Shown: positions 1 to 9,893 of the stretch, piece by piece
How the letters are laid out: each line of letters opens with the position of its first letter
How positions within the stretch are numbered: position 1 is the first letter of the stretch
NCBI RefSeq assembly: GCF_037023145.1
Contig: NZ_CP146091.1
Span: 1,550,001 to 1,614,000, forward strand
From: Ralstonia sp. RRA
GTDB taxonomy: Bacteria; Pseudomonadota; Gammaproteobacteria; Burkholderiales; Burkholderiaceae
Direction of reading: 5' to 3'
Length of the DNA: 64,000 nucleotides
The notes under the pieces: generated by a model
Seen by the model: the letters and a program-made list of their open reading frames with translations, nothing else
The model's database searches: none
What the model was told of the DNA's origin: nothing
Made by a program: the position numbers and the translations under genes

Positions 1-1371
1 GCGGGCGATCGACACTGCGCCGCGCAGCGACACGTCCAGTTCCGGGAATTCCTTGGCCGCCAGTTCCGATGCGGAATACACCGACGCACCAGCCTCGCTC
101 ACCACAATCTTGGTCAGCTTGAGTTCGGGCATGTTGCGCATCAGGTCTTGCACGAGCTTGTCGGTCTCGCGGCTGGCGGTGCCGTTGCCAATGGAAACCA
201 GCGCCACGTTGTGCTGCTTGGCCAGGCGTGCCATCGTCGCGAGCGAACCGTTCCAGTCGCGGCGTGGCTCGTGCGGGTAGATGGTGGCGGTCTCCAGCAG
301 CTTGCCGGTGTGGTCGACCACGGCGATCTTGCAGCCGGTGCGGATGCCTGGGTCGACGCCCATCACGGCCTTCGGGCCAGCGGGGGCGGCCAGCAGCAGA
401 TCGTGCAGGTTGCGGCCGAAGATCTTGATGGCTTCGGCTTCGGCTGATTCGCGCAGTTGCGTCAGCAGTTCGGTCTCGATATGCGGCTGCACCTTGACGC
501 GCCAGCACCAGCGGCACACGTCCGACAACCACTTGTCCGCCGCGCGGCCTTTGTTTTCGACGCCGACATGGCGCGCGATCATGATTTCGCACGGGTGCGG
601 GCTCATCGCATCCTGTTCTTCGCCCAGGCCGAGCTTGACGAACAGCACGCCCGCATTGCGGCCACGGAACAGCGCCAGCGCGCGGTGCGACGGCACGTTG
701 CGGATCGGCTCGCTGTAGGCGTAGTAGTCGCGGAATTTTTCTTCCTCGGCGGTTTCCTTGCCTTCCACCACCGTCGATGACACCAGGCCCTGGTTCCACA
801 GGTGCTCGCGCACCTTGCCCAGCAGTTCGGCCGTTTCGCCAAATTGTTCGGAGAGGATGTCGCGTGCGCCGTCCAGCGCGGCCTTCACGTCGGGCACGCC
901 GCCATCAGCGGTCGGGTTACCGTTGACGAATTTGGCGGCTTCGGCCTGTGGGTCGAGTGTCGGATCGGCCAGCAGCGCCTGGGCCAGCGGCTCCAGGCCA
1001 CATTCGCGGGCGATCTGGGCGCGTGTGCGGCGCTTGGGCTTGTAGGGCAGGTAGAGGTCTTCCAGCACCTGCTTGGTTTCGGCCGCTTCGATGGCCGCGC
1101 GCAGTGGGTCGGTCAGCTTGCCTTGCTCTTCAATGGAGGCCAGGATCGCCGCGCGGCGGTCTTCCAGCTCGCGCAGGTACAGCAGGCGCTCTTCCAGGTT
1201 GCGCAGCTGCGTGTCGTCCAGGTTGTCCGTCACCTCCTTACGGTAACGTGCGATGAAGGGCACGGTGGCACCTTCGTCCAGCAGTTGCACGGCGGCGGCA
1301 ACCTGATGCGGCTTGACCGCCAGTTCAACGGCAATGCGGGAGACGATCTTCTGCAACACGGAATCGGTCAT
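1..1371 (-). CDS. tex: Tex family transcription accessory / RNA-binding protein (N-terminal part, cut by window edge)
   Basis: Reading leftwards from ATG at 1371 gives 457 open codons with no stop before the window edge, so about 60% of a protein that is usually near 780 residues. The start reads MTDSVLQKIVSRIAVEL and continues with FIARYRKE and LEDLYLPYKPKRRTRAQIA, which are hallmark stretches of the Tex N-terminal helical domain; the YqgF/RuvC-like domain would follow and the S1 RNA-binding domain lies outside. Tex proteins bind nucleic acid and influence transcription; their exact role in this genus is not settled. It is divergent from the exported-protein gene at 1482, and the 110 bp between them must hold both promoters. 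The identification is firm; the C-terminus is not visible. Confidence 0.93.
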   Translation of the reverse strand, partial: MTDSVLQKIVSRIAVELAVKPHQVAAAVQLLDEGATVPFIARYRKEVTDNLDDTQLRNLEERLLYLRELEDRRAAILASIEEQGKLTDPLRAAIEAAETKQVLEDLYLPYKPKRRTRAQIARECGLEPLAQALLADPTLDPQAEAAKFVNGNPTADGGVPDVKAALDGARDILSEQFGETAELLGKVREHLWNQGLVSSTVVEGKETAEEEKFRDYYAYSEPIRNVPSHRALALFRGRNAGVLFVKLGLGEEQDAMSPHPCEIMIARHVGVENKGRAADKWLSDVCRWCWRVKVQPHIETELLTQLRESAEAEAIKIFGRNLHDLLLAAPAGPKAVMGVDPGIRTGCKIAVVDHTGKLLETATIYPHEPRRDWNGSLATMARLAKQHNVALVSIGNGTASRETDKLVQDLMRNMPELKLTKIVVSEAGASVYSASELAAKEFPELDVSLRGAVSIAR

Positions 1372-1481
1372 TGCTTCCAGAGAGTGCGATGGGAAGCCGC
1401 GCATTTTGCCATAAGGCACAATCTGTTCCGGTGCTGATTGCGCGCCCCACGCGACGTTTGCGGCACAGGCGCGGTGATAAA

Positions 1482-2246
1482 ATGCAAGTTATGCCTACGC
1501 TCCCGTTTTCCGCCCATCACCGCGCTGGCGCGCGCCGTGTTTCTCGCCTGGTTCTGCTGCTTGCCGCGCTCTGTGCTGCGCCGGCGTGGAGCCAATCTCA
1601 GTCGGCCGCTGTGTCAACCCCTGCGTCGACCCCAGCCGTGTCTGCCACACCACCGGATTTCGGTGCGGAACACGACCGCATCACCAGCGCCAAATCGTGG
1701 GCCGAATACCGCTATGCGCAGACCGAGCGTGCCTGTTACGACAAGTTCTTCGTCACGCGCTGCATCGACAAAGCCAAGGATGTGCGCCGCACGGAACTCC
1801 ACACCATCCGTGAGCGCGAGTTGGCACTGGATGAAGCCGAGCGCGCCGACCGCGCTGCTCGCCGCGATCAGGATCGTGCCATCCGCGAGGCTCAGTACAA
1901 CGCTGAGCGTCCGCAACGCGAAGCTGCTGAGCAGAAGAACCGCACCGACTTCCAGAACAAGCAGGAACAGCAGCGCCTGAACGAAGTGCAGCGCCAGGCT
2001 GAGGCGCCACAACGTGCAGCCAACGCACAGGCGAACGCTCAGAAGCAGGCGGAGCACAATGCCAAGCTCAAGGCCGCGCAAGAGCAGGGCGCTGCCAATG
2101 CTGCCAAGCGCGCGGAAAGCGTCAAGCAATTCCAGGAGAAGCAACAAGACGCCGCGCAGCGTCAGAAGGAACTGGAAGAGCGTCGCGAGCAGACCAAGCG
2201 CCGCAACGAACAAAACAACAACAACGCGAGCCCGTTGGGGTTCTAA
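1482..2246 (+). CDS. exported alanine/glutamine-rich coiled-coil protein, function unknown
   Basis: About 254 residues. An ATG at 1482 and another in the same frame at 1491 are both possible; the second gives a compact signal peptide, with a basic head, a leucine/alanine-rich core and a likely cut after APAWSQ. The mature protein has a short Ser/Thr/Ala/Pro-rich linker, a segment with two cysteines (about residues 82-92) and then, over roughly the last 130 residues, a highly charged region dominated by Gln, Glu, Arg, Lys and Ala with the heptad-like character of a long coiled coil. The box TGATAAAATG just before 1482 looks like an extended -10, so the start could lie slightly downstream. I recognise no family. 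A periplasmic structural or envelope-associated role is only a guess. Confidence 0.75.
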   Translation: MQVMPTLPFSAHHRAGARRVSRLVLLLAALCAAPAWSQSQSAAVSTPASTPAVSATPPDFGAEHDRITSAKSWAEYRYAQTERACYDKFFVTRCIDKAKDVRRTELHTIRERELALDEAERADRAARRDQDRAIREAQYNAERPQREAAEQKNRTDFQNKQEQQRLNEVQRQAEAPQRAANAQANAQKQAEHNAKLKAAQEQGAANAAKRAESVKQFQEKQQDAAQRQKELEERREQTKRRNEQNNNNASPLGF

Positions 2247-2282
2247 ACTTTGAAGCGTGGACGGGTGTCCCGGGAGGAAGTG

Positions 2283-2486
2283 ATGGACAGCGATCTGAAC
2301 ACGATCTCACGTCGCATCATCGAATTGCAGATTGAGCATCGCGATCTTGATTTCCTGATTGACAAGCTGGCGTCGGAAATCGATCACGACGAGCTGCAAC
2401 TGCGACGGCTCAAGAAGCGCAAGTTGAAACTCAAGGACGCCATCACGCTGCTACAGTTACAGCTTGAACCGGACGTACCAGCCTGA
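2283..2486 (+). CDS. YdcH/DUF465 family small protein
   Basis: 67 residues from ATG 2283, preceded by a strong GGGAGGAAG ribosome binding site; an upstream in-frame TTG at 2250 lacks one. The sequence starts MDSDLNTISRRIIELQIEH and is rich in charged residues with regular leucines, ending in a run of Lys/Arg. This length and pattern fit the DUF465/YdcH family, short two-helix hairpin proteins related in shape to SlyX. No biochemical role is established for the family. It sits 36 nt before the helicase gene and 36 nt after the coiled-coil protein, all on the same strand, so co-transcription is plausible. Confidence 0.8.
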   Translation: MDSDLNTISRRIIELQIEHRDLDFLIDKLASEIDHDELQLRRLKKRKLKLKDAITLLQLQLEPDVPA

Positions 2487-2522
2487 GCATCGCCCATCCC
2501 AATTCTGAGAAGCCGCCAGCAC

Positions 2523-4679
2523 GTGCGGCTTCCTTCATTTGCCCCCAGGGACTTTTCTCCGTTGACTTCGCTTTCCCCGCTCGCCGAGCCGCCGAATGAT
2601 TCCGATGCGGCTGGCGACATCTCTGCTCCCGCAGCAGTCCCCGCCGATGCTCACCATGCCGAACTGGCGACGCTCTTTGCCGACGACGGCACGCTGGCCA
2701 AGGGCATCGACTCGTACCGGCCGCGCAGCTCGCAACTGACGATGGCGCAGGCGGTGGCCAATGCCATCGAGGCCGCCGATTCGCTCATCGTCGAGGCCGG
2801 CACGGGCACGGGCAAGACCTACGCGTACCTGGTTCCGGCGATGCTGTGGGGCGGTAAGGTGATCCTGTCGACGGGGACGAAGAACCTGCAGGATCAGCTC
2901 TTCCTGCGTGACATCCCGACGGTGCGTAAGGCTCTGAATGCACCGGTGTCGGTGGCGCTGCTCAAGGGGCGCGCGAACTACGTCTGCCATTACCACCTGG
3001 AACGCACGTCGCAGAACGGGCGCCTGTCTTCACGTCAGGATGCCGCGTGGCTGCGCCAGATCAATCTCTTCCTGAAGACCACGAAGACGGGTGACAAGGC
3101 CGAGATGTCCACCGTGCCCGAGAACGCACTGGTGTGGAACCTCGTTACGTCCACGCGTGACAACTGCCTCGGCTCTGACTGCGCGTACTACAAGGACTGC
3201 TTCGTCATGCGTGCCCGCAAGGAAGCGCAGCAGGCCGATGTGGTGGTGGTCAACCATCACCTATTCTTTGCAGACGTGATGCTGAAGGACACTGGGATGG
3301 CTGAGCTGCTGCCGGCGGCCAACACGATCATCTTCGACGAAGCGCACCAGTTGCCCGAAACCGCCACGCTGTTCTTTGGCGAGACGATTTCGACCAACCA
3401 GATTCTGGAACTGGCACGCGATGCCGTGGCCGAGGGCCTGTCGCACGCGCGTGATGCCATGGACTGGGTTGCCATTGCCGCGCCGTTGGAGCGTGCCGCA
3501 CGTGATTTGCGCCTGGTGTTCCGCCAGGACGGCGCGCGCCTGTCGATCAAGCAGATCGACAACGATCAGGCGACAGCCAAGCCGTTCTACGAAGTGTTGC
3601 CGAAGCTGGAGCAAGCGCTGTCGGATTTTACAGGCGCATTGGAGGCCCAGGCCGAACGCGCTGAGACCATCGAGCAATGCCATCGCCGCGCCGCCGCGCT
3701 GTGCGACCAACTGGATGCATGGGCCAACCCCAAGCCGCCGCCCGTGGTGAAGAACGAAGAGGGTGAGACGGTGGAAACCGCGCCGTTCGATGAGCGCGTG
3801 CGCTGGGTCGAGGTGTTTGCCAATTCCGTGCAACTGCATCTGACGCCGCTGTCCATCGCGCCGATCTTCTCGCGCCAGCGCGCAGGCCAGCCGCGTGCAT
3901 GGATCTTCACCTCTGCCACACTGTCGGTGCGCGGCAACTTTACGCATTACGCGGCACAGCTTGGGCTGAATCGAGATCAGTCGATGACGCTGGACAGCCC
4001 ATTCGACTATGCGTCGCAGGGCTTGTTGTATGTGCCGCGTGATCTGCCGCAACCGAGCGATCCGCGCTTTACGGATGCCGTGCTCGACGCTGCCTTGCCG
4101 ATGATCAAGGCGGCGGGCGGCAAGACCTTCGTGCTGTGCACGACGCTGCGTGCCGTCAACCGAGCAGCCGAACGTCTGGCCGATGAGTTTGCCCAGCGCG
4201 GCTGGGATTTCCCGCTGCTTGTGCAGGGGCAGGCCAGCCGCACCGAGTTGCTCGATCGTTTCCGCACGCTCGGCAATGCCGTGCTGATCGGTAGCCAGAG
4301 TTTCTGGGAAGGGGTGGACGTGCGCGGCGAGGCGCTATCGCTGGTGGTGATCGACAAGCTGCCGTTTGCGCCGCCCGACGATCCGGTGCTGAGTGCGCGT
4401 ATGGAAGCACTGGAAAAGAAGGGCTTGAGCCCGTTTGCCGTACACCAGTTGCCGCATGCCGTCATCACGCTCAAGCAAGGGGCGGGGCGGTTGATCCGGT
4501 CCGAGACCGATCGCGGCGTGCTGATGATTTGCGACCCGCGCTTAGTAGAGAAGAACTACGGCCGGCAGATCTGGCAGAGCCTGCCGCCGTTCAAGCGCAC
4601 GCGTGAGGCCGACACGGCAGCGGGTTTTCTACGCTCGCTGCGGCCGGATACGCCGCCGGCAGAGCCCGCATCAGACTGA
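2523..4679 (+). CDS. DinG/YoaA-family Fe-S ATP-dependent DNA helicase
   Basis: 718 residues, an XPD-like superfamily 2 helicase expected to unwind DNA 5'-3' during repair or at replication obstacles. Walker A GTGTGKT is at residues 93-99 and the DEAH box begins at Asp272. Four cysteines between motifs I and II (155, 215, 220, 226) have the spacing of the 4Fe-4S cluster that XPD/DinG helicases need for activity. Motif VI appears as GAGRLIRSE near the C-terminus. The start is uncertain: GTG 2523 is used here, but TTG 2562 has a better-placed AGGGA and would remove 13 residues. The gene ends 21 nt before a bidirectional terminator. The length and missing extra nuclease domain suit YoaA as well as DinG, so I give no symbol. 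Confidence 0.9.
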   Translation: MRLPSFAPRDFSPLTSLSPLAEPPNDSDAAGDISAPAAVPADAHHAELATLFADDGTLAKGIDSYRPRSSQLTMAQAVANAIEAADSLIVEAGTGTGKTYAYLVPAMLWGGKVILSTGTKNLQDQLFLRDIPTVRKALNAPVSVALLKGRANYVCHYHLERTSQNGRLSSRQDAAWLRQINLFLKTTKTGDKAEMSTVPENALVWNLVTSTRDNCLGSDCAYYKDCFVMRARKEAQQADVVVVNHHLFFADVMLKDTGMAELLPAANTIIFDEAHQLPETATLFFGETISTNQILELARDAVAEGLSHARDAMDWVAIAAPLERAARDLRLVFRQDGARLSIKQIDNDQATAKPFYEVLPKLEQALSDFTGALEAQAERAETIEQCHRRAAALCDQLDAWANPKPPPVVKNEEGETVETAPFDERVRWVEVFANSVQLHLTPLSIAPIFSRQRAGQPRAWIFTSATLSVRGNFTHYAAQLGLNRDQSMTLDSPFDYASQGLLYVPRDLPQPSDPRFTDAVLDAALPMIKAAGGKTFVLCTTLRAVNRAAERLADEFAQRGWDFPLLVQGQASRTELLDRFRTLGNAVLIGSQSFWEGVDVRGEALSLVVIDKLPFAPPDDPVLSARMEALEKKGLSPFAVHQLPHAVITLKQGAGRLIRSETDRGVLMICDPRLVEKNYGRQIWQSLPPFKRTREADTAAGFLRSLRPDTPPAEPASD

Positions 4680-4699
4680 TGCTGACGTGACGCGCAAAT

Positions 4700-4732
4700 A
4701 AAAAGCCCGGCCAACTTGGACCGGGCTTTTTT
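4700..4732. terminator. bidirectional intrinsic terminator between the helicase gene and bamD
   Basis: AAAAGCCCGG and CCGGGCTTTT form a perfect 10-bp stem around a 10-nt loop, with A and T tracts on the two sides. It lies between convergent genes and can serve both strands. Confidence 0.9.
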
Positions 4733-4751
4733 ACTGCTGTTCAAGCCTTGC

Positions 4752-5597
4752 TTACCACATCTGGTACCACGGCTTGTCTTTCTTGCGCTGACCGAAGGCG
4801 AGGAAATCGCTGTTCGGGTAGTTCTGCTTGATGATGCGTTCCGTGTCGTCGCGCATGTCCTTCATGCCCAGCGCTTCGTACGATTTCATCATGATGTAGA
4901 GCGCTTCCTCAACTGCTGGCGCACGGTCGTAATCCTTGATGGCGTCCTGTGCGCGGTTGACTGCGGCCAGGTAAGCGCCACGGCGATAGTAGTAGCGTGC
5001 AGCGCCCACTTCATGCTCGGCCATCGCGTTCACGATGTACTGCATGCGTGCGGTCGCATCCGGCGTGTACTTGCTGTTCGGGAAGCGCGTGATCAGCGTC
5101 TTGAACGCGTCGTAGGCGGCGCGTGCTGCCTTCGGGTCGCGCTCGCTCAGATCTTGGTTCGAGAAGCGGCCAAGCCAGCCCAGGTTGTCGTTGAAGTTGA
5201 TCAGGCCCTTGAGGTAGTAGGCGTAATCGACACTGGGATGGTTCGGGTGCAACTGGATGAAGCGATCGACAGCAGCCAGCGCGGCGGCGGTTTCGCCATC
5301 CTTGTAGTTGGCGTAGGCGGTTTCGATCTGCGCCTGCTGAGCAAACGGGCCGAACGGATAGCGGCTTTCGAGCTTTTCGTAGTACTTGACGGCCTTAGCG
5401 TAGTCGCCGCCATCGAGCGATTCCTTCGCTTCAGAATATAATTTGTTGGCTGACCAGCCAGCCGTTTCGTCTTGCTGTTCTGGCAGGATGCCGCAGGCCG
5501 AAATGGTCAGGCATGCAAACCCTACCGCCAACACTGCTCCGATTTGTGCGCGGATTCGTACTCCAAAACGCGCCTGCTTTACGCTCGTGACCGACAT
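4752..5597 (-). CDS. bamD: outer membrane protein assembly factor BamD (lipoprotein)
   Basis: 281 residues from ATG 5597, chosen over the in-frame GTG at 5603 because AAAGG sits at the right distance. BamD is the essential lipoprotein of the BAM complex that inserts beta-barrel proteins into the outer membrane. The N-terminus is a lipoprotein signal with lipobox ISAC and lipidated Cys35. The rest is tetratricopeptide-like: repeated [20 protein letters not shown] segments match the family, and the length is slightly above the usual 245-265. It diverges from rluD with only 15 nt between start codons, so the promoters must overlap or lie inside the coding regions. Confidence 0.95.
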   Translation of the reverse strand: MSVTSVKQARFGVRIRAQIGAVLAVGFACLTISACGILPEQQDETAGWSANKLYSEAKESLDGGDYAKAVKYYEKLESRYPFGPFAQQAQIETAYANYKDGETAAALAAVDRFIQLHPNHPSVDYAYYLKGLINFNDNLGWLGRFSNQDLSERDPKAARAAYDAFKTLITRFPNSKYTPDATARMQYIVNAMAEHEVGAARYYYRRGAYLAAVNRAQDAIKDYDRAPAVEEALYIMMKSYEALGMKDMRDDTERIIKQNYPNSDFLAFGQRKKDKPWYQMW

Positions 5598-5612
5598 GGG
5601 CACCTTTTCTCA

Positions 5613-6725
5613 ATGAAAAATCGCATCAAGGATTATAGCCCAAGCCCCGTGTCAGATGACGCAGCGGCTGACGTTTCCATCACTTCGCAAGAAACCGAAG
5701 ACGCGCTCGATGATGAGGCCCTCGTCCTGCCTGCCCCCGGTGGCGCAGAGGCGGCTGAGCCGATCGTCGTGGAGGTTCCCGAAGTCCTGCACGGGGAGCG
5801 CTTAGATAAGGCGCTGGCCAAGCTGCTGCCCGATTACTCGCGCAGCCGCCTGCAGCAATGGATCGACGCCGGTGCTGTGCGCATGGATGGCGCTGCGGTG
5901 CGCCCGCGCGCAGCGGTATCCGGCGGCGCTCGCATCGAGGTCGTGCCGCAGCGCGCGGCCGATGAGAACGCCTTCGTGGCTGAGCCGATCGACCTGGATG
6001 TCGTCTACGAAGACGACACGCTGCTCGTCATCAACAAGCCGGCCGGCCTGGTTGTGCACCCGGCTGCAGGCAACTGGAGCGGCACGGTGCTCAACGGCTT
6101 GCTGCATCGCTATCCCGATGCCGCTCAGCTGCCGCGCGCGGGCATCGTGCACCGTCTCGATAAAGAAACCTCCGGCCTGATGGTCGTCGCCCGCACGTTG
6201 CCCGCACAGACCGATCTCGTGCGTCAGTTGCAAGCGCGCACGGTCAAGCGGACCTATCTGGCGCTGGTCTGGGGTGAAACGCCAGAAGAGGCCACCATCG
6301 ATGCGCCGATCGGCCGTGATCCGCGCGACCGCACCCGCATGGCCATCATCGAGACGGCCAGCGGTAAGCAGGCACGTACGCATTTCAAGACGCTCGACGT
6401 GGTGGATCTGGGGCGTGCGCAGGTATCGCTCGTGCGCTGTCAGCTTGAGACCGGCCGTACGCACCAGATTCGCGTGCATTTTGAATCGGAGGGTCACCCG
6501 CTGCTGGGCGATCCGGTGTACACGCGCAACTTCCGTCGCGGCAAGCCGCAGACGATCAAGGCGCAGTTGCCGGTGCCGTTTGCACGGCAGGCGCTACACG
6601 CGGTGCGCCTTGGGCTCGTACACCCTGCATCCGGCAAGTCGGTCCATTGGATGGCCGAGGTGCCCGACGATTTCGCAGAGCTGATGGAAGCGCTGGACCT
6701 GGACCCCGATGTCGATTTCAACTGA
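5613..6725 (+). CDS. rluD: 23S rRNA pseudouridine synthase RluD
   Basis: 370 residues. RluD makes pseudouridines at positions 1911, 1915 and 1917 of helix 69 of 23S rRNA (E. coli numbering). An acidic, Ala/Pro-rich leader of about 50 residues precedes an S4-like RNA-binding domain (about 50-110) and the RluA-type catalytic domain, with the signature HRLDKETSG placing the catalytic aspartate at 183. Downstream, GRTHQIRVH is the second family signature. Start ATG 5613 has no clear ribosome binding site; an in-frame GTG shortly after the leader codon for Pro12 is an alternative that would drop only the unconserved tail. The 3' end overlaps pgeF by 17 nt, the usual pairing in proteobacteria. Confidence 0.93.
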   Translation: MKNRIKDYSPSPVSDDAAADVSITSQETEDALDDEALVLPAPGGAEAAEPIVVEVPEVLHGERLDKALAKLLPDYSRSRLQQWIDAGAVRMDGAAVRPRAAVSGGARIEVVPQRAADENAFVAEPIDLDVVYEDDTLLVINKPAGLVVHPAAGNWSGTVLNGLLHRYPDAAQLPRAGIVHRLDKETSGLMVVARTLPAQTDLVRQLQARTVKRTYLALVWGETPEEATIDAPIGRDPRDRTRMAIIETASGKQARTHFKTLDVVDLGRAQVSLVRCQLETGRTHQIRVHFESEGHPLLGDPVYTRNFRRGKPQTIKAQLPVPFARQALHAVRLGLVHPASGKSVHWMAEVPDDFAELMEALDLDPDVDFN

Positions 6726-7518
6726 TTGGATCATCCCCGACTGGCCGGCGCATCCACGCGTCAAGGCACTGGCGACCACGCGGCTGGGTGGTGTCAGCAC
6801 CGGCCCGTACGGTCTGGCCGGTGGTCTGCCAGGTGGCCTGAATCTCGGTCAACATGTGGGCGATACGCCGGATGCCGTCGAGCAGAATCGCCGCATCCTG
6901 CGTGCCGCCGTGCCTGCTGAACCGGTGTGGATGGAACAGGTACACGGCACCGGTGTGGCGGACCTGGATCAACTTACCGACATATCAACGCCAGTGGTGG
7001 CTGATGCCGCAGTGGCGTCTTGGCGCGATCGCGTCTGCGTGGTCATGACGGCCGATTGCCTGCCTGTTCTGCTGAGCGACGCGCGTGGCGTGACGGTCGG
7101 GGCGGCGCATGCCGGTTGGCGTGGGCTATGCGGTGGTGTCATCGAGCGCACGGTCGACGCGATGATGCAACGGCTGCGTGCCTGCGGTCAGGAGGCCGAT
7201 CCGACATGGCTGGCATGGCTGGGCCCCGCGATCGGCCCATCGTGCTTTGAGGTGGGAGCTGAAGTGCGCCAGGCCTTCATTGACGCGGCTCAGCCTGATG
7301 AACTGCCCGCTACCGAAGCGGCGTTCGTGAAGGGCGTGCCGGAAGGAAAATTCTTCGCCGATCTCTATGCGCTGGCCCGGCTGCGGCTCGCCCGTGTCGG
7401 TTGTACAGATGTGTACGGCGGGGGCTTGTGCACGATGACGGACGCCGATCGCTTCTATTCGTATCGCCGCGATCGCACGACTGGCCGCATGGCTACCCTG
7501 ATCTGGCGCGCAGAATAA
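6709..7518 (+). CDS. pgeF: peptidoglycan editing factor PgeF (YfiH / multicopper-laccase-fold family)
   Basis: 269 residues. The family removes wrongly incorporated L-Ser from UDP-MurNAc intermediates in E. coli; homologues have also been reported as purine nucleoside-active enzymes, so substrate range is open. The metal-site residues appear in the expected order: His in QVHGT, Cys in TADCLPVLL and His in HAGWRG. The start ATG 6709 lies inside rluD, 17 nt before its stop, so translation is probably coupled. It ends 12 nt before the convergent small membrane protein gene, with no obvious terminator between them. Confidence 0.9.
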   Translation: MSISTDWIIPDWPAHPRVKALATTRLGGVSTGPYGLAGGLPGGLNLGQHVGDTPDAVEQNRRILRAAVPAEPVWMEQVHGTGVADLDQLTDISTPVVADAAVASWRDRVCVVMTADCLPVLLSDARGVTVGAAHAGWRGLCGGVIERTVDAMMQRLRACGQEADPTWLAWLGPAIGPSCFEVGAEVRQAFIDAAQPDELPATEAAFVKGVPEGKFFADLYALARLRLARVGCTDVYGGGLCTMTDADRFYSYRRDRTTGRMATLIWRAE

Positions 7519-7530
7519 CGCTGATTAACG

Positions 7531-7743
7531 TCAGTTGGCGCCGTCGCTGGATGCGGCGCCGTCATTCTCTGCTTCCCGTGCTCGTCTGCGCCGCTTGCGT
7601 GCCGGCGAGTCGACAATCCACAAGAAGAGCGACAGCGGCGCCACGCCGTACAGGATGAATGTGCCGATGCCGGCAATCCACGATTGCTCAGTCAAGGACA
7701 TCATCAGGACGACGTAAACCCAGGCAATGGCGACGATATACAT
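7531..7743 (-). CDS. small two-helix inner membrane protein, function unknown
   Basis: 70 residues from ATG 7743. Two hydrophobic segments (about residues 2-19 and 25-46) are joined by a short polar loop, followed by a very basic patch with RKRRRR and an acidic/Ala/Ser tail. The open frame extends 50 codons upstream, but that part is not hydrophobic and looks like non-coding sequence, so the internal ATG is preferred. The arrangement suggests a membrane hairpin with a cytoplasmic tail. It lies between pgeF and the phaC promoter. I cannot name a family. Confidence 0.6.
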   Translation of the reverse strand: MYIVAIAWVYVVLMMSLTEQSWIAGIGTFILYGVAPLSLFLWIVDSPARKRRRRAREAENDGAASSDGAN

Positions 7744-7910
7744 GGCGGAAGGCGCCCGGCGTTTGCGCAATGGGGCAGTCTCGCACGAAATTGCACCGGC
7801 TGGACCATAGCCCGCCACCGTGCTTAGCCATTCAAGGGCGCCGCGCCCAGGCGGATTCGGCAAAACCCTTACTGGATCACGGTTTACAGGCAATCATCGG
7901 TCAACTCCGA

Positions 7911-7940
7911 TTGACAGGCTTGAAACGGCAAGGCAACAAT
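7911..7940 (+). promoter_or_regulatory. phaC promoter
   Basis: TTGACA at 7911-7916 and AACAAT at 7935-7940 are separated by 18 nt, and the run CAAGGCAACAATG leads into the -10. As I recall it, the mapped phaC promoter of C. necator has the same hexamers and the same sequence around the -10, so this is a conserved control region. It starts a leader of about 65 nt before phaC. Confidence 0.75.
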
Positions 7941-8009
7941 GCCCTGGAATACTGCGATTTGCGCTGCACAACCACCCGGAACGGCGCGTATCGCATGCAT
8001 GAGGGCACT

Positions 8010-9806
8010 ATGGCAACGCGTCAATCCGCATCTTCCAAAGCATCTAGCGCCCACACCCAAGCCTCCTGGCAGAACTTGCCGGATCCGGCTCAATGGGCTG
8101 AGCAGTTCAAGCAATGGCAAGCCTACGCTGGCGCATTCGCTCAGCCAGGCGCTGCCGCTCCTGGCCTTGGCCAGTTCAATGGCGCCCAGATGATGGGCGA
8201 GGGCGCAGTGCCCTTCGCGCTGATTCCGTCTGAGCGCCTGGCTGAAATCCAGCAGAAATACCTTGAAGAGTGGCTTCAGATCTGGCGCCACATGAGCACC
8301 GGCGATAGCGCCGAGGCTGTCGCGCCGTCCGATCGCCGTTTTGCCAACGAGGCTTGGCGCAAGAGCCCGCTCTACGGCTATGCCGCCGCCTTCTACGTGC
8401 TCAACGCCCGTACGCTGATGGAAATGGCCGATGCCGTGCAGGCCGACGCCAAGACCCGTGAGCGCGTGCGTTTTGCCGTGTCGCAATGGACGGCCGCTAT
8501 GTCGCCGTCCAACTTCCTGGCGACGAACCCGGAGGCGCAGAAGCAACTGCTCGAATCGCGCGGCGAATCCCTGCGTACGGGCATCCTGAACATGCTGCAG
8601 GACATGGAGCGCGGCAAGATCTCGCAGACTGACGAGACGGCGTTCGAGATCGGCCGCAACGTGGCCAACAGCGAAGGCGCGGTCGTTTTCGAGAATGATT
8701 ACTTCCAGCTTATCCAGTACAAGCCGCTGACGGCCAAGGTGTATGCCAAGCCGCTGCTGCTGGTGCCGCCGTGCATCAACAAGTACTACATCCTCGATTT
8801 GCAGCCCGCTAATTCGCTGGTGCGCTATGCGGTGGAGCAGGGCAACACGGTGTTCCTCGTGTCGTGGCGCAACCCCGATGTCAGCATGGCCTCGCGCACC
8901 TGGGAGGACTACATCGAGGGCGGCGCGATTGAAGCCATTCGCGTGGCACGTGAGATCTCGGCGCAGGACCAGATCAACGTACTGGGCTTCTGTGTGGGCG
9001 GCACGATTCTCTCCACGGCACTGGCAGTTTTGGCCGCGCGTGGCGAGCACCCGGCCGCGAGCCTGACGCTGCTGACGACGCTGCTGGACTTTACCGACAC
9101 CGGCATCCTCGACGTCTTCGTCGATCAAGCCCAGGTGGAGATGCGTGAGCAGACCATCGGTGCAAATGCACCGACTGGCCCGGGCTTGCTGCGAGGCGTG
9201 GAGCTGGCAAACACCTTCTCCTTCCTGCGCCCGAACGATCTGGTCTGGAACTACGTCGTCGAAAACTATCTGAAGGGCAAGACGCCCGCACCGTTCGACC
9301 TGCTGTACTGGAACGGCGATTCGACCAACCTGCCGGGCCCGTGGTACTGCTGGTATCTGCGCCATACGTATCTGCAGAACGACCTGAAGGAACCGGGCAA
9401 GCTGGCAGTGGGCGGCACGCCTGTGGACCTCGGCAAGATCGATGTGCCGGTCTATATCTACGGCTCACGCGAAGACCATATCGTCCCGTGGCAGTCGGCG
9501 TATGCGTCGGTGCCGCTGCTCAAGGGCAAGCGGCGCTTCGTGCTGGGCGCCTCGGGGCATATTGCCGGCGTCATCAACCCGCCCGCGGCCAACAAGCGCT
9601 CGCACTGGATCAATACCAAACTGCCCGAGACTGCCGATGCGTGGTTCGAGGGCGCCAAAGAGCACCCGGGCAGCTGGTGGCCCGACTGGTCGGCTTGGCT
9701 GGCGTCACACGCTGGCGCACAAAAGGCCGCCCCAAAACGCTATGGCAATGCGGACTACTCGGAGATCGAGCCCGCACCCGGCCGTTACGTCAAACAGAAA
9801 GCGTAA
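8010..9806 (+). CDS. phaC: class I poly(3-hydroxyalkanoate) synthase PhaC
   Basis: 598 residues. It polymerises (R)-3-hydroxybutyryl-CoA and other short-chain 3-hydroxyacyl-CoAs into granule polymer. ATG 8010 is chosen because GAGGG sits 4 nt upstream; another in-frame ATG at 7995 would add five residues. The catalytic triad is intact: Cys328 in GFCVGG, Asp489 in SREDHIVPW and His517 in GASGHIAGV, each nine residues beyond its C. necator counterpart (319/480/508). The first 100 residues are divergent as usual for class I enzymes, while the alpha/beta-hydrolase domain is near-identical in pattern to C. necator. It heads phaCAB, 87 nt before phaA. Confidence 0.97.
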   Translation: MATRQSASSKASSAHTQASWQNLPDPAQWAEQFKQWQAYAGAFAQPGAAAPGLGQFNGAQMMGEGAVPFALIPSERLAEIQQKYLEEWLQIWRHMSTGDSAEAVAPSDRRFANEAWRKSPLYGYAAAFYVLNARTLMEMADAVQADAKTRERVRFAVSQWTAAMSPSNFLATNPEAQKQLLESRGESLRTGILNMLQDMERGKISQTDETAFEIGRNVANSEGAVVFENDYFQLIQYKPLTAKVYAKPLLLVPPCINKYYILDLQPANSLVRYAVEQGNTVFLVSWRNPDVSMASRTWEDYIEGGAIEAIRVAREISAQDQINVLGFCVGGTILSTALAVLAARGEHPAASLTLLTTLLDFTDTGILDVFVDQAQVEMREQTIGANAPTGPGLLRGVELANTFSFLRPNDLVWNYVVENYLKGKTPAPFDLLYWNGDSTNLPGPWYCWYLRHTYLQNDLKEPGKLAVGGTPVDLGKIDVPVYIYGSREDHIVPWQSAYASVPLLKGKRRFVLGASGHIAGVINPPAANKRSHWINTKLPETADAWFEGAKEHPGSWWPDWSAWLASHAGAQKAAPKRYGNADYSEIEPAPGRYVKQKA

Positions 9807-9893
9807 GATCGCGCGCATGATCCCCCGTTGCCGTCGCGGCTGCGGCCGCCGACAGTGTCTCCCGACTCTCTTTCGACTGTGGAAGGTAAGCAA